Shown: positions 33,379 through 45,284 of the stretch, in pieces
Layout of the letters: each line of letters begins with the position of its first letter
Position numbering within the stretch: the stretch's first letter is position 1
DNA from: Calcarisporiella thermophila CBS 279.70
Taxonomy: Eukaryota; Calcarisporiellomycota
Direction: 5' to 3'
NCBI RefSeq assembly: GCF_041956535.1
Contig: NW_027192201.1
Span: 424,206-488,205 of the forward strand
DNA length: 64,000 nucleotides
The notes under the pieces: generated by a model
Told to the model about the DNA's origin: nothing
The model's database searches: none
Seen by the model: only the letters and a program-made list of their open reading frames with translations
Translations under genes and position numbers: made by a program

Positions 33379-34511
33379 AGTAACCTCTGTTGATTACGGA
33401 TTAAAGGCCATTGAAGTATGGTAAAAATTCCAAAATGGCAGTAATAATTTTCTTCCTCTTATTATAGTATTATGTAGTTGTTTTTCCTTTTGTTTCCTCC
33501 TCTTTGTTTTACTCTTGGTGCCGGTGGCTACTTTTTTCTATTTTTTTAGGGAGTCTCCAGTCTTTCATGGAAGCCTCGAGAGCCTCCGAATGCGGTCAGC
33601 TTCCAAATTGTTTGGGAAATTCTAAGATAAAGCAGACTCATGTTAGGAAATTCAGAGTCAACCTCATAGAGAAAACTTTATCCCCTACACTTGCTGTGAC
33701 GAAACTGCATTTTTCTATCTGGACTTAAGGACCAAGCCCCTAGGCAAACGGCCATCTGCAAAGGTGCCTTCAGAGGAAATAAAAGCGAGCGAACAATAAG
33801 TCATTTAGCGGCTCCATATATATATATATATATTACGTTTTTATATGATTTGGCATATACTACTTCTCTACCTCCAAGATTTTAGGTCTAACCTAAATTC
33901 AATGGAAGAGGTTTATTTTAAGGGAAAATACATAGTAATTTCAATAACAAGCAGGCGATTTTCTGTGAGTTGAAGAAAAAAACTTCCCCTAAACTCCTTA
34001 AATCTACCTTTGATAGACACATTTATATCTATTCGAAGATCAGAGCTAATTTATACCTTAAATTTTACTTGTGAAAGCTTTTTTTAATGCGCATTGCGTA
34101 TATGTTGAAGGGTTTTTGAGGTCAACATACCAGTCTTCAGTTGAAATTTTGGAATATAGCAACGCTACTATATAACTGCTTTTACCTAGAGGAGCATTAT
34201 GACAAATGGCCGTATAGAACTAGATAGCAATAGGGCAGGTTGTTTTATTTCCTAGATATGCACTCTACAGATGCTGAATGAATCATAGTACCTTCTTATT
34301 TCATTGTCGTTTTTAATTATATGTTTCGTACTGGAAAATAGTGTACTCTTCCTATAAGTATAGGAGTGCCCCTTGATTTCTGGCAGACTGTAAATGTTGA
34401 GGGAAAAATTGTGACGTCACCTATTGGGTGTTCATGTTTTTAAGAGAATGTCAAATGCAACTCTTGTATAGTTCTTTCCTTTTCAATCCGTGGTTAAGCG
34501 ATTTAGACAAC
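33379..34511. other. Long AT-rich spacer SR gene / RPS18
   Basis: 1.1 kb without a supportable gene. It holds a (TA)n microsatellite near 33816-33833 and otherwise unstructured AT-rich sequence. The last 100 bp serve as the RPS18 promoter. Confidence 0.55.
33816..33833. repeat. (AT)n microsatellite
   Basis: About nine TA units in the spacer between the SR gene and RPS18. Confidence 0.8.
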
Positions 34512-35421
34512 ATGGTAAATGTCGTATTGTGATGAACTTCTAGACAGATGGATGAAAGTGTAGGAGAGGGATAATGATGTGATGGATACTTGTCCCTTGA
34601 AGATGAAGGATGGATAGATGGATATTACTTTGGATAAGAAAATAGAATTGTCATTAATTAAGATCGTCCCCATTTTTCTAATGCAATAGTCCCTCGTCGT
34701 TTCGGAGAAGAACCAGTTCCAGCACATTTTGCGTCTGTTGAACACTAACGTCGATGTAAGTGGGATTTTTCGAAACAGAGATTTCGCGATCGAAGAGTGA
34801 TTTGATGTAATCATTTGATGGAATTCTTTAGGGTCGCGTTAAGATCATGTTCGCCCTGACTGCCATTAAGGGTGTGGGTCGTCGTTATGCCAACCTTGTG
34901 TGCAAGAAGGCCGATGTCGACCTCAACAAGCGTGCCGGTGAGCTCTCCAACGAGGAGCTCGAGCGCATCGTGACCATCATCCAGAACCCTACCCAGTACA
35001 AGATCCCCAACTGGTTCCTCAACAGACAGAAGGACATTGTCGATGGCAAGTACTCCCAGGTGCTGTCTAACGGTCTTGACAATAAGCTGCGTGAGGACTT
35101 GGAGAGGTTGAAGAAGATCCGCGCTCACCGTGGTCTGCGTCACTACTGGGGTCTCCGTGTGCGTGGTCAGCACACCAAGACTACTGGTCGTCGTGGACGT
35201 ACCGTCGGTGTGTCGAAGAAGAAGAGTAAGTGGAACATTTCTTTCTATTTTTCTTGTTGCAAACGTGATGACTTCGATTTTTCATTTCCTTATCTACATT
35301 GTCTGAACATCTTGTTGAAACTCATTTTGTCTGATCCTTGCCTTCTAATTATTCAAAACCCTTTCTTATGCATGCTATGGTGGGATATCTTTACTGACCA
35401 TTTGATATTTACATAGACTAA
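34512..35421 (+). CDS. RPS18: Ribosomal protein uS13 (S18)
   Basis: Small-subunit ribosomal protein of the 40S head contacting P-site tRNA. Exons 34512-34514 (ATG only), 34690-34755, 34832-35225 and 35417-35421 give 155 residues, the usual size. Conserved stretches include [67 protein letters not shown] and [16 protein letters not shown]. As in RPL43, the first intron (175 nt) starts directly after the start codon. The last exon contributes only AC plus the TAA stop, giving SKKKN at the end; without that splice the frame would run on into non-conserved sequence. Confidence 0.96.
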
Positions 35422-35697
35422 ACGAAGTTACGAAGTTCTCGCGGCCGGAATACGTTTATTTACTTTTCAGCTTTTTTGTGGTTTTCTTTTGATAATAAAA
35501 AAGAAACTAGGTTATTTTCTCATTCAACAGTATAACTTGCTGTTCCCTTTTCATACAAACTTTGGTTGTCTTAATGCAAAAGCCTCTTTATTACGTGTTC
35601 TTGCGAGTGCTCTCATTCATTGTGCCGTCAAATCACTTTCGCAGTCACATTCACTATTAAAAGAGTCGGTGCTCTTTCTTGAATCATGTAAAAACCA

Positions 35698-38600
35698 ATG
35701 GTGAAGAGACGTAATCAAGAAGAAACCAGTACACCCACCTCGAAGCGCACGCGTAAGACAAAATCAGCTTCAGAGGACGTTACTGAGGAGGAAGAGGATT
35801 ACGAAGACGAAGAGGACGAATTCGTTGAAGACGGGTTGGGTAAATTGATTGTAGAATTACCATTAACTATTATTGAGACTCACCATTGGCACTTTTAGTC
35901 CCAAAAAATGCAAATCTGGAGCCAAGCATTCTGAATCAAGTGATCCAACATGCTCCTCCTCGTAATGACATCCTTTCCAGCATTTTTGGATCTGAGGATT
36001 ATACCTATTTAGATCTGAAGCCAGATCACGCTTCGCGGCCATTATGGATCAGCCCACAGAGTGGCCATATTATATTAGAAGGTTTCTCTCCCATTGCAGA
36101 GCAGGCGCAAGATTTTCTAATAGCAATTAGTGAACCAGTTAGTCGGTAAGTTGTTTGATAACAATCTATTGGATTTAGTATTGATCTTGTGAACTCCCTA
36201 AAGACCAGCGCATATCCATGAATACAAACTAACCACACCATCACTCTATGCAGCTGTCTCTGTTGGCCTTGAAACTGAAGCCATTATTGAAGTGCTAAAT
36301 CGTCTATCAAAGGTACGTTGGTTGTTAATCTTTTTGTAATATCCTACCATGAATTGAAAAACATGATTTTCCGATTGCTTGAAAATCCCAAGGTCGCAAT
36401 CCCAGAGGCTATTGTACAATATATTAGACAATGTACCATCTCATACGGCAAAGTAAAACTCGTGCTCAAGCATAATCGTTATTTCGTCGAATCCTCCTAC
36501 CCAGAAATATTGCAGCGTCTGCTTAAAGACGATATTATTGGGCGCGCTCGCATAATGGAAACGGACAGTAAAGGCGCGCTATCCACAAACCTGCTTACCG
36601 CTAAAGCTCCAACCGCTAAGGATCTATCCATTCCCGGAACGGGAAAAACGGATAAAAAAAAAGAGGAAAAAAATCAAGAGGAGGGCGAGTCTGCAGAGGG
36701 AGAGACTGCCGCAAATGAAGAGGATGATTTATTTAATGCGGTTGTCAGAATAGAAAAGGAGGATGAAGAAGACGAGGAAAGCGATCAAGTTCATTCATTT
36801 GAAATTGATCCTACATCTGTTGAAGTAAGCTTTGAATCAAGATCCTAATTGAAATAGAAGCATATTTTGGTGTTGATTATACTTCTACATAGCCCGTCCG
36901 CAAGCGATGTACAGAGCTTGACTATCCGATGTTGGAGGAATACGATTTTCGTAATGACTCCGTCAATCCTAACCTTGAGATCGATCTAAAACCACACACC
37001 ACTATTCGACCGTATCAAGAAAAGAGTTTGAGCAAGATGTTTGGCAATGGGTATGTAGAAGGCATTCACAAGACCTATCGAAATTGTACGGACAGGGCTT
37101 GAAATTTATCTTTCTTAGACGCGCTCGTTCTGGGATCATTGTGCTACCGTGCGGTGCAGGAAAAACGTTGGTGGGAATTACCGCTGCATGTACGGTCAAA
37201 AAGAGTACTCTAGTTCTCTGCACATCTTCGTAAGTAATTAGAAATGGCGACCCTTTTGCACAAAATTTTCTTAATTAAATTATTACATAGTGTATCGGTG
37301 ATGCAGTGGAAACAGCAATTTTGCCAGTGGTCTAGTGTAAAGGAGAATCAGATTGCAGTATTTACTTCTGAGCAAAAGGAGAAGGTATTCATATCACTTT
37401 TTATTTGACATTTAAATTGTTGGTTTGGTAACCATTTAAGTATTCCACTATTAGTTCTCTGGGCAATCAGGCATTGTCATCTCAACCTATAGCATGGTTG
37501 CTAATACTCGCAATCGCTCCTATGAGGCGCAAAAAATGATGGATTTCTTGACCTCGCGGGAATGGGGACTCATTCTGCTAGACGAAGTGCACGTTGTGCC
37601 TGCAAATATGTTCCGTCGGGTGGTGTCAACCATTGCTGCCCACGCAAAACTTGGATTGACGGCGACACTGTTACGTGAAGACGAGAAAATTACCGATCTT
37701 AACTTTTTAATTGGACCAAAATTGTATGAAGCAAACTGGATGGATCTGGCCAGTCGAGGGCACATTGCCAATGTGCAGGTGAGCCTCAAATATTATGCTG
37801 GCACGGTTTGCAAGTATAAATCATTTATTCTTTTTTCAGTGCGCTGAAGTGTGGTGTCCAATGACACCCGAGTTTTACAGCGAATATCTACGAGAGACCT
37901 CACGTCGTCGGACCCTCCTCTATGTGATGAATCCGAAAAAGTTCCAAGCCTGTCAATACCTTATACGCTATCACGAAGAACGGGGTGATAAAATCATTGT
38001 GTTCTCGGACAACGTATATGCTTTGGTGGTTCGTATTCTTAATTTAAAGTGACACTTCCAAGAATGGAAATACTGAGATAGATCTCCAATCCACTGTTAA
38101 TAGGCTTATGCGACCAAGTTCAAAGTTCCCTTTATTCATGGCGGTACTCCGCAACAAGAACGTCTACGTATTCTCCAAAACTTCCAGTATAACCCGGTGG
38201 TCAACACGATCTTTCTCTCGAAAGTAGGCGACACGTCAATCGATCTTCCAGAAGCGACATGTCTTATCCAGATATCATCTCATTACGGATCTCGGCGTCA
38301 AGAAGCACAGCGGCTGGGGCGCATTCTTCGAGCGAAGCGAAGAAACGACGAAGGTTTCAATGCATTTTTCTACTCGCTGGTGTCGCGGGATACACAAGAG
38401 ATGTACTACTCGACGAAGCGCCAGCAGTACTTGATCGACCAAGGGTATGCTTTCAAAGTTATCACCTCACTTGAGGGCATGGAGACGCTACAAGACCTCG
38501 TCTTCACAACGAAACAAGAGCAAATGGAGCTGCTGAAGACGGTGTTGGTTGTATCGGAAGACAAGCTCCAAGAAGATCTAACCCCTGATCCGGATGACAT

Positions 38601-38814
38601 CACCAAAAGCACAGGATCTGCAAGACGACGAATCACTGGTGCTGCCGCAGCGAAGCGCATGGTCGGGAACATCAAGAGTTTGAGTGGCGCCGACAACATG
38701 GCTTATGTTGAGTATAGTCGGCCGTCCTCATCGGCTGCCGCAGAGGGTGGGCGGAGAAAGACGGAAAAGAAAGAGCAGCATAAGTTGTTTAAGAAGTGGA
38801 AAAAGGGTTTGTAG
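35698..38814 (+). CDS. SSL2: TFIIH helicase XPB / Ssl2 (Rad25)
   Basis: ATP-dependent DNA translocase of TFIIH, needed for promoter opening and nucleotide excision repair. Exons are 35698-35839, 35899-36145, 36204-36312, 36393-36824, 36893-37050, 37119-37229, 37291-37384, 37455-37778, 37840-38025 and 38104-38814, giving 837 residues, the normal length. The N-terminal regulatory domain includes [20 protein letters not shown]. Walker A is [11 protein letters not shown] (about 374-378), motif II is DEVH (474-477), and the second helicase lobe has [25 protein letters not shown] and [16 protein letters not shown]. Acidic stretches flank the N-terminus and the 200-250 region; the tail is Lys-rich. 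All nine introns keep frame. Confidence 0.96.
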
Positions 38815-39152
38815 ATAGAGTGCTAATACAAACTTGCCCAATATGAGGCTGAGGCGGTCATAGTTCTCTTTCACGAGGAGATAACAATACAAATGCGTAA
38901 CAATACATATGAAATGTATATACGGTACCATGTATACATTTCATATATAATTATTATTTCATTTGATCGCTTTGTTGAATTTATTAACTGGACATAAAAA
39001 AATGAAAAGAAAGACAAATGAATGATTGTATGAATGAACAAAAAGACCAAAGAGCTGAATGGAAAAGAAAAATATACACAAAATATATCTACTCGCACAG
39101 TATATATATATAAAAGATTTATTTAAACAGAATTGTCAACTAGCTAATTGTA
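38815..39152. other. Convergent spacer SSL2 / protein kinase
   Basis: AT-rich 3' ends of both genes, with short TATATA tracts. No gene. Confidence 0.6.
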
Positions 39153-41063
39153 TTACTCCAATTCTAGTCTCTCTTCACGCACCCAAGGATGCTGCCACAT
39201 CCCTTCTACAGTTAAGCGCTTTGCAGGTACGGGATGCAATATTCCTCTCACCAACCCCCGGGCCTCTCTGCTGATGTTGGCCTCATCAGGGAAGGAGAAT
39301 TCAGCCCTTGCAATCCGGTGCAAGAGGGCACGCTTTGTGTCCCCGTATCCTGTTGCGCTTTGCGGTGTGGTTGGGGTAGCCGATGGGGGGTTGAACGGTA
39401 GGCGGCCAACGAGCAATGCATACAGAATGACCCCCAAACTCCATGAATCGGTGAGGCGTGCATCGTATGGCCGACCCAAGATCAACTCTGGTGCAGCATA
39501 TTCCTCTGAGCCACAGCGGGTTTCAAGCATCGGATTAGACGGATCAATGAAACGCCCCAATCCAAAGTCGGTTAATTTAATGTCTATGTTTTCGCTCTCG
39601 CTCGGACGGGCAGTCAAGAGTACATTTTCTAGCTTTAGGTCGCGGTGTACTATGTTGTGGCGATGTAAGTACAGGACTGCAGAGACAAGGCGGGCAAAGA
39701 GAGAACGGGCAAGCGATTCGGGCAGGCCAGACGGGTGAGATACCACGAGGTCGAAGAGCTCGCCTCCTGTAACATATTCCAGTACCAGAACAAGATGCTC
39801 GGGCCCTTCGAGCTTGTCTATTAGGTGCACCACACGCTTATGGTGGATATACTAGAAAAGTGCGTATCAAAGTAATTAGCAGCTGTGAGCACAAGGAAAG
39901 CTGAACCACAAGATAAATACCTCAAGCAGCTCCATCTCCCGCATCACGCTCGCTTTCATGCGCTCACTGGCCTCAATCCCGCTCTTATTGACCATCTTAA
40001 GTGCAACCATTTGTCTCTGCCCATATGGTGTGGGACGCGAGTCTACAGCAAGTTTTACAGTCGAGAACGAACCTGTGCCCAGCGACTTCAGAATATGATA
40101 TGGTCCAACTGCCGTGTCACTTATCGATACTTGCGCAAATGGTCGCGCTTTCTCATCCATGGTCACCGCTTCCGAAGCGAGAAAACGTATAGATGAAGGT
40201 TCTACTTTGACATTTGGTTCGGGTTCGATTTCTGAAGGTGGTGATGGCGGCGGTGCATAATCGCGCTGAGCAGCGTCTTTAGTTTTACTTTTAAATAAAT
40301 CGCCCTCGTTTAACCTCGGAGGTAGGGATATTTTGCCCACTGGTATGCTTTTCATGCCGGAAGGCGTCTGGGGTGAGAGTGTCAGAGGACTTGGCAAGCT
40401 TTGGAGTGATACTTCATCTTCCGAGAGCACTCTCCTGAGTCTGGAAGACTTGTGTCGCAGATTTCTACCATTTCCCGGAAGCTGTGGTCGAGCATCCTCG
40501 ATATTGTCTACCTCCATGCTCTTGCTACGTGAATGATTGCGTTTTACAATGGAAAGGGTGGGAATAATAACATTTTTAAAGAGCGGAATGTTGATCCGAG
40601 GAGGAGGAACAGCTCGGTGCATACCAGGGGTGGTCGGTCGTTCTTCTGCCTTCCTATCTTCGCTACTGACGGGGTAGGATGGCACTGGTTCGGTAGATGG
40701 ATAGGGACTTGATCTTCGTCGTGTGTGATTCTCTGCCATCGTCGGTATACATGAATGAGTGTGGGATCTTCGCCACGGTAGCCGGTCTTTCCCGCCAAAA
40801 TGCTGTGGTCTTGTCGTGGTGGTCACCGACGGGAAGGATGAGGTAGAAGCAAAGAGGGGAAGGGGACTCACACGATCAGACGAGATATCTTCCACACAGG
40901 GAAATGCATCCAACTTATTATTGGATGGAGAGGCCGGTGTAAGGGTGTGAAGACGACTCCAGCGGGCGAGCTTGTGTTTGAGTTTGTCCAGAGATTTAGT
41001 TTGATCCAAAGGAATGTCGGAATGAACCCCTGCCATTTGATCAGCAGAGAAAGGTTCTTTCAT
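39153..41063 (-). CDS. Ser/Thr protein kinase, CAMK-like
   Basis: Exons (minus) are 41063-39921 and 39851-39153, giving 613 residues. The first 300 residues are disordered and rich in Ser, Pro, Arg and Thr. The kinase domain spans about 319-604: LGTGSFSTVKLA (Gly loop), VALKMV (Lys), YVTGGELFDLV, HRDLKLENVLL (catalytic loop), DFGLG (instead of the usual DFG-x-A), and CGSEEYAAPELI. The activation segment and the D-x-W-SLGV helix are intact, so it should be active. The sequence fits the CAMK/AMPK-related group of fungal kinases; I cannot name the orthologue. The single intron interrupts the alpha-C region. The start is the first ATG after an AG-rich leader. Confidence 0.85.
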
Positions 41064-41675
41064 GTGTCAGAAAGATTTGTCGAAATGTAGGAAAGTGATG
41101 TACAACAAAATATTGGAAAATGGAGATAATGGAGAAAGAAGGAGAAAAAACGATCAAATAGATGTGGGGAAGGAAAAATTAGATGAAATCCTATTTTAAA
41201 TACGATGACAGAGTGAATAGGACTAAAGGAACGCACAGAAACTAAAGAAAGTGAGAATTTTTTTTTAATTTATAATTAAAAATTTCTCATGTATATCCCC
41301 ACTTATCGTCAACTTGTCTCCATTATATCCGTTTGAGAACCCATATTAATACGGTCCCTCTCTTCGCAGGATATTTGTCGATGAGGGGAGAAGTACCTAA
41401 AGAAGATAATATTAATACATTTTAAAACACAATGATCAATGCCATAGCACTTTAGAAAATATTACCATATTTTCTACCTTAGGGTAAATGTAAACTCCCC
41501 CAAAACCTGTATAAAGGAATTTTTCTCCGTTAGGTATTTTGTACGCACCAAACTTCTTTCCCACAAAATTCGCTCATATTATCTTAAACTTCTGGCTTTC
41601 CTATATTAAATAGCTGCACTTCGCTTTTGCCTGCTCCCATTTTTTTCTCTTTCAATTGAATCCAATCCTGAAATC
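41064..41675. promoter_or_regulatory. Divergent region kinase / 71-residue protein
   Basis: 612 bp, AT-rich, with no open frame worth reporting. Acts as promoter for both neighbours by position. Confidence 0.45.
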
Positions 41676-41947
41676 ATGCCTGTCAGCACAAAACTTCTTC
41701 TCTGGTAACCACTACTCGCAAAGCCCTTTAGTTCTCCATTTTCTAAAATGTTTTGATTAGGGCTGGAATCCCTGTAGCTGGGGCGGCAACCTATGGAGTC
41801 TTGCGACGCCGCCTAAATTCAGACGCTGATCAGCGATTTATGATGCATGCTAAAGGAGAAGAAATGACAAAACTCCAACAGGAATGGCATAAGAAGAATC
41901 AAGGGCTAGGTTTGCGCGATGTTGGGCGGAGTGGAGGAGGAGTGTGA
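41676..41947 (+). CDS. Small single-helix membrane protein, unknown
   Basis: Exons 41676-41704 and 41761-41947 join as TG/G (Trp) to give 71 residues. The N-terminus MPVSTKLLLWAGIPVAGAA is hydrophobic and followed at once by YGVLRRRL, so one membrane helix with a basic stop is likely. The rest is a charged soluble helix (MTKLQQEWHKKN) ending in a Gly-rich tail. The size, short hydrophobic N-terminus and basic flank resemble accessory subunits of mitochondrial inner-membrane complexes, but I cannot name a family. A consensus donor and acceptor, clean frame and sensible protein support a real gene too short for most gene finders. Confidence 0.65.
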
Positions 41948-42679
41948 TTTTCATGGAGGGAAATCTGACAACACACCTTCCTTAATGATGCGAGCTATCT
42001 TTTATACCTGGTGCTATGGGGACTCTCAATTTTTTTTTTCTTATTTTCACTAGTACATGTTCTTGTGTGTACTGGTTATGGACTCTTCTTCTCTTTCGTG
42101 TATTAATGGATCGCAGTTTTCATGAAATAATAAAAAGTCATTCCAAAACCAATAGCATACCAAATTATTTTCTTCATTTATATACAATGTCTATGCATGC
42201 TACTCCTTATAATTAGAACAGAAGCACTGGCGATAAGAACGAAGGGGCCATTTATCTGGAGAATGCTTAAAATATGGGAATTATTGAGCTTACCAGGATA
42301 GCGCCACCCACGGCAAATCGATCGGTTAAAAAAACGCGTTGTATTTTGTACTCCTTCACTTCACCTCTATATCAAAGAAAAAGACAAGGAGACGAAAAGA
42401 AGCTAAGGAGAAAAGACTTGCTGGTCAAGTCAATTCTTCTGATCCACCCGAAGCCACCGGCTCTCCTAATTATACATACCAAGCGACAACCTCAACAGGT
42501 AATTCATAGAATTCCTTTCTAAAAGTCGCATATATTTTTTCGTGTTTTGAAATAATACAACTATATATATATTAAGCCGATACTCCCTTTATTCTAGAAC
42601 TATACTATTACGCGCGGATATCCTTAACGCTGCTTTTTTTCATTCCGTCTTTTTTTTTTATCGTTCTGTCCTCAGAACT
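41948..42679. other. Spacer with probable 5' UTR intron of the next gene
   Basis: No coding gene supported. A GTAATT donor at about 42499 and a CTCAG acceptor ending at about 42675, six bases before the next ATG, suggest an intron in the 5' leader of the 674-residue gene. Confidence 0.45.
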
Positions 42680-44704
42680 ATGGGGCAATTAAATTCGCAT
42701 CCCAATGAACCTTGTTACCGAACCCCTTCATCTGAGCCTGGCTCCTGCTCTTCTGAGGACTGCCCACCCCTTTCTCAGGAAAACCTTTTAGATATCCACT
42801 GTTCTCTGGAAGGAACCACCATTAAATCCTTAGGTGCTTCTAATTCGCTTTCTGAAGCCTCCATAGATAAGCCCGATTACTCAATGGAAGAAGACATCGA
42901 CTCGTGCCGATTCGACTCATTTGAACACGATTCCGCCTCTGTAGATAATTGTAGTAAAGAAAGAGAATTCGTATGGAGTGGACTAAATCGCATCTCCATT
43001 GACGGAAAAGATTCATATGATGCGTTGATCCGCGAATTAGGTGTGAAGTACGATGATAAAGAGGAAATGGAGCTTAGCTCTAAAATAGGGTGTCAAGTCG
43101 GATCAGGCGTAGGCAAGAGGGAAGCTTGTCAGGTAGAAACGGCGCTTAGTGGGCTATCAGTGCATCCATGTTGCAGACAATTAGAGCAAAACATAAGTAC
43201 AAAAATCGTGACATCGATTGGGCATTCCAACTGGACCCCACGTCCTTCGAAGGACACTGCAATGGTGGATGCAGGCCCGCACAGAACCGAGAAACCGATT
43301 ACTGAAAATGTCAAAATCAGTAGGATTACTGTTGATGAGAATATGCATCTGCACACCATGCTAGCGCAGGAACTGCAGGTATTAACTAACGAGCAGGACA
43401 TCTTATCCTCTCCACATTTACATATCCCTGGAGAACATATAAATCCAAGAGCGGCACAACCTTTGGAGAACGATGGTATGGCTGGAATTGGGAGTGAACA
43501 GAACCCTGGATGGCGGATATTCTCAAAGCCGATATTCTCCTCCCATGGTAGCACGCAATTTCAAACTCAGGATCAATCCCCACATTTTCAATCCAACCAA
43601 TTTCATGTACTTGAACCCCACCAGGACACAGATGCTCAAGCTACGGAGGCCGTAGCATCCTCATCAAATGCATATGATCAAAATCCCCACGAGATTTCGC
43701 CCTGCCAAATGCCTGTAGAATGTGCCAACAACCACAATAACTATGAGGAGACCGTGGATGACGAGCTTGTGAAGGAAGTGCTAGAGATAAAACAACGACT
43801 GGATTCAAGAAGCGGTCCATTTAAAATGTCGCATATTTTACGGGATCAAGACTATGGTAAGAATATAGATGTGGTCTTGGCTGCGTATTTAGCGAAACAG
43901 CTCGAGGAGGATATGAAAGTAGAGGAAGCAAAGTGCCAAGCAGAAAACGCGGATGTTGGGAAGTTCGCAGTTTCATCACCAAAAGGCAATGAAAGCACGG
44001 AGAGCAACCAGGAGCAGGCAAGAGATGCACGGTCTTTTACAATAACCAATCAGGCTATCGAAGAATTGGTTAAAGAAGTGGTGCTCGATCGAAAAGCTAG
44101 TTTTTCTCGAACAACACGATCCCACAACATCTTTTCCGCTAATACTGCGCAGCTTCACCAGGCGATTCGCCCTTCGAATGGATCTCAGTCAGGAAAGTTA
44201 AATACATGCATGAAGGATGTTCCAGTCAGGGAGATAAAGGCACGCACACTAGTTAAAAGCCTGAGATCGACACCTCTTACTGAAGCCATGCCTATCAACA
44301 CTAAAGAGGGAGTCGAAATGAAAACTTTGGGTTCAATGTCAGATGCTGCCCTCTCTTCCTCCAGCACAACCTCCTTTGACACGATAGATGCTACCTCGTC
44401 ATCAACCCCCAACACTGCTTCTACGTCTGGCGACTTTGATCACGTCTGTGCCACAGCCACCCCCATTCCCTCCAGAACCCAGCTCCATCTGTCACAAAAA
44501 TCGCGCCGCATTTCAGCAGAATACATCTGTCCATTTTGTGACTATGATATCCTCTTTCCGGGGCATGGATCATTCTACAGTTCTCGCAGAGATATATGGC
44601 GTATGCGACAAAAGCTTGGACTTAGCAGGAGAGGATTACGAGCTAACCGTAAGACAAGCACAAGGAGAGAGGGCTTGCGTGCAAGGGCCAAAGAAGGCGA
44701 ATGA
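42680..44704 (+). CDS. Unrecognised 674-residue protein with C-terminal CPFC motif
   Basis: Single open frame. Most of the protein is polar and probably disordered, rich in Ser, Glu, Asn and Asp with short conserved-looking islands such as ISIDGKDSYDALIRELG (about 115-130), NMHLHTMLAQELQ, DELVKEVLEIKQRL and KNIDVVLAAYLAKQLEED. The last 60 residues change character: YICPFCDYDILFPGHG followed by a strongly basic helix (RMRQKLGLSRRGLRANRK). A CPxC-aromatic-acidic motif before a basic tail is what I would expect of a small zinc or nucleic-acid-binding C-terminus, but only two cysteines are seen. I do not recognise the family. Transcription probably starts upstream of a leader intron. Confidence 0.75.
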   Translation: MGQLNSHPNEPCYRTPSSEPGSCSSEDCPPLSQENLLDIHCSLEGTTIKSLGASNSLSEASIDKPDYSMEEDIDSCRFDSFEHDSASVDNCSKEREFVWSGLNRISIDGKDSYDALIRELGVKYDDKEEMELSSKIGCQVGSGVGKREACQVETALSGLSVHPCCRQLEQNISTKIVTSIGHSNWTPRPSKDTAMVDAGPHRTEKPITENVKISRITVDENMHLHTMLAQELQVLTNEQDILSSPHLHIPGEHINPRAAQPLENDGMAGIGSEQNPGWRIFSKPIFSSHGSTQFQTQDQSPHFQSNQFHVLEPHQDTDAQATEAVASSSNAYDQNPHEISPCQMPVECANNHNNYEETVDDELVKEVLEIKQRLDSRSGPFKMSHILRDQDYGKNIDVVLAAYLAKQLEEDMKVEEAKCQAENADVGKFAVSSPKGNESTESNQEQARDARSFTITNQAIEELVKEVVLDRKASFSRTTRSHNIFSANTAQLHQAIRPSNGSQSGKLNTCMKDVPVREIKARTLVKSLRSTPLTEAMPINTKEGVEMKTLGSMSDAALSSSSTTSFDTIDATSSSTPNTASTSGDFDHVCATATPIPSRTQLHLSQKSRRISAEYICPFCDYDILFPGHGSFYSSRRDIWRMRQKLGLSRRGLRANRKTSTRREGLRARAKEGE

Positions 44705-45284
44705 TGTCCACTTCTTTAATCTAACCTATATATCTACCCCTCAATAAGCGGCTGTACTCGTTTTACTCTATGTGAATCTTTCTGTACGATAAAAAGTTGC
44801 CGAGATGATGTTTAAATACCTTGAGGCCTATTTCAGTAGATCAATGTAGTTTATTTTGTTTTTCTAATCTCCCTTTTCTACATGTCTCATTATTTCATGC
44901 TTATATCATCAGTTCATCGGTGAGTTCGTTAGCTCGCCCCCTATCTTCAATAGCAAATAATGGAAGAACGACGTATTCACATTAGAGCCAAGGGGCCATA
45001 TATTAGTCAGATTTGGTTTTGCAAACAAGAAAGGCACCGGAATAATACGTGTGTATAAATGTAAGAGGAAGCAAAAAGTAAGACATACTTGATAAACGAT
45101 TGAAAAATGGGAGAATCAAATGCAAAAAAAAGAAAGGCATACATACATAAAAAATATTAAGAACTTGTGTGTATTTATAGGTTAGGGAATTGTATTATTA
45201 TTATATATTATATATATAAATGATAAAGTTGGTATCCAAACAAATTGACAAAAAAAAAAGACCATTGAATTACGAATCCTTAGC
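44705..45284. other. Convergent spacer
   Basis: AT-rich, including a TATA-repeat tract near 45200-45220. No gene. Confidence 0.6.

Noticed and set aside
39153-44704. Kinase, small membrane protein and 674-residue protein as a possible gene cluster
   Set aside because: They are on different strands with separate promoters and show no shared domain or pathway. Nothing supports a joint function.
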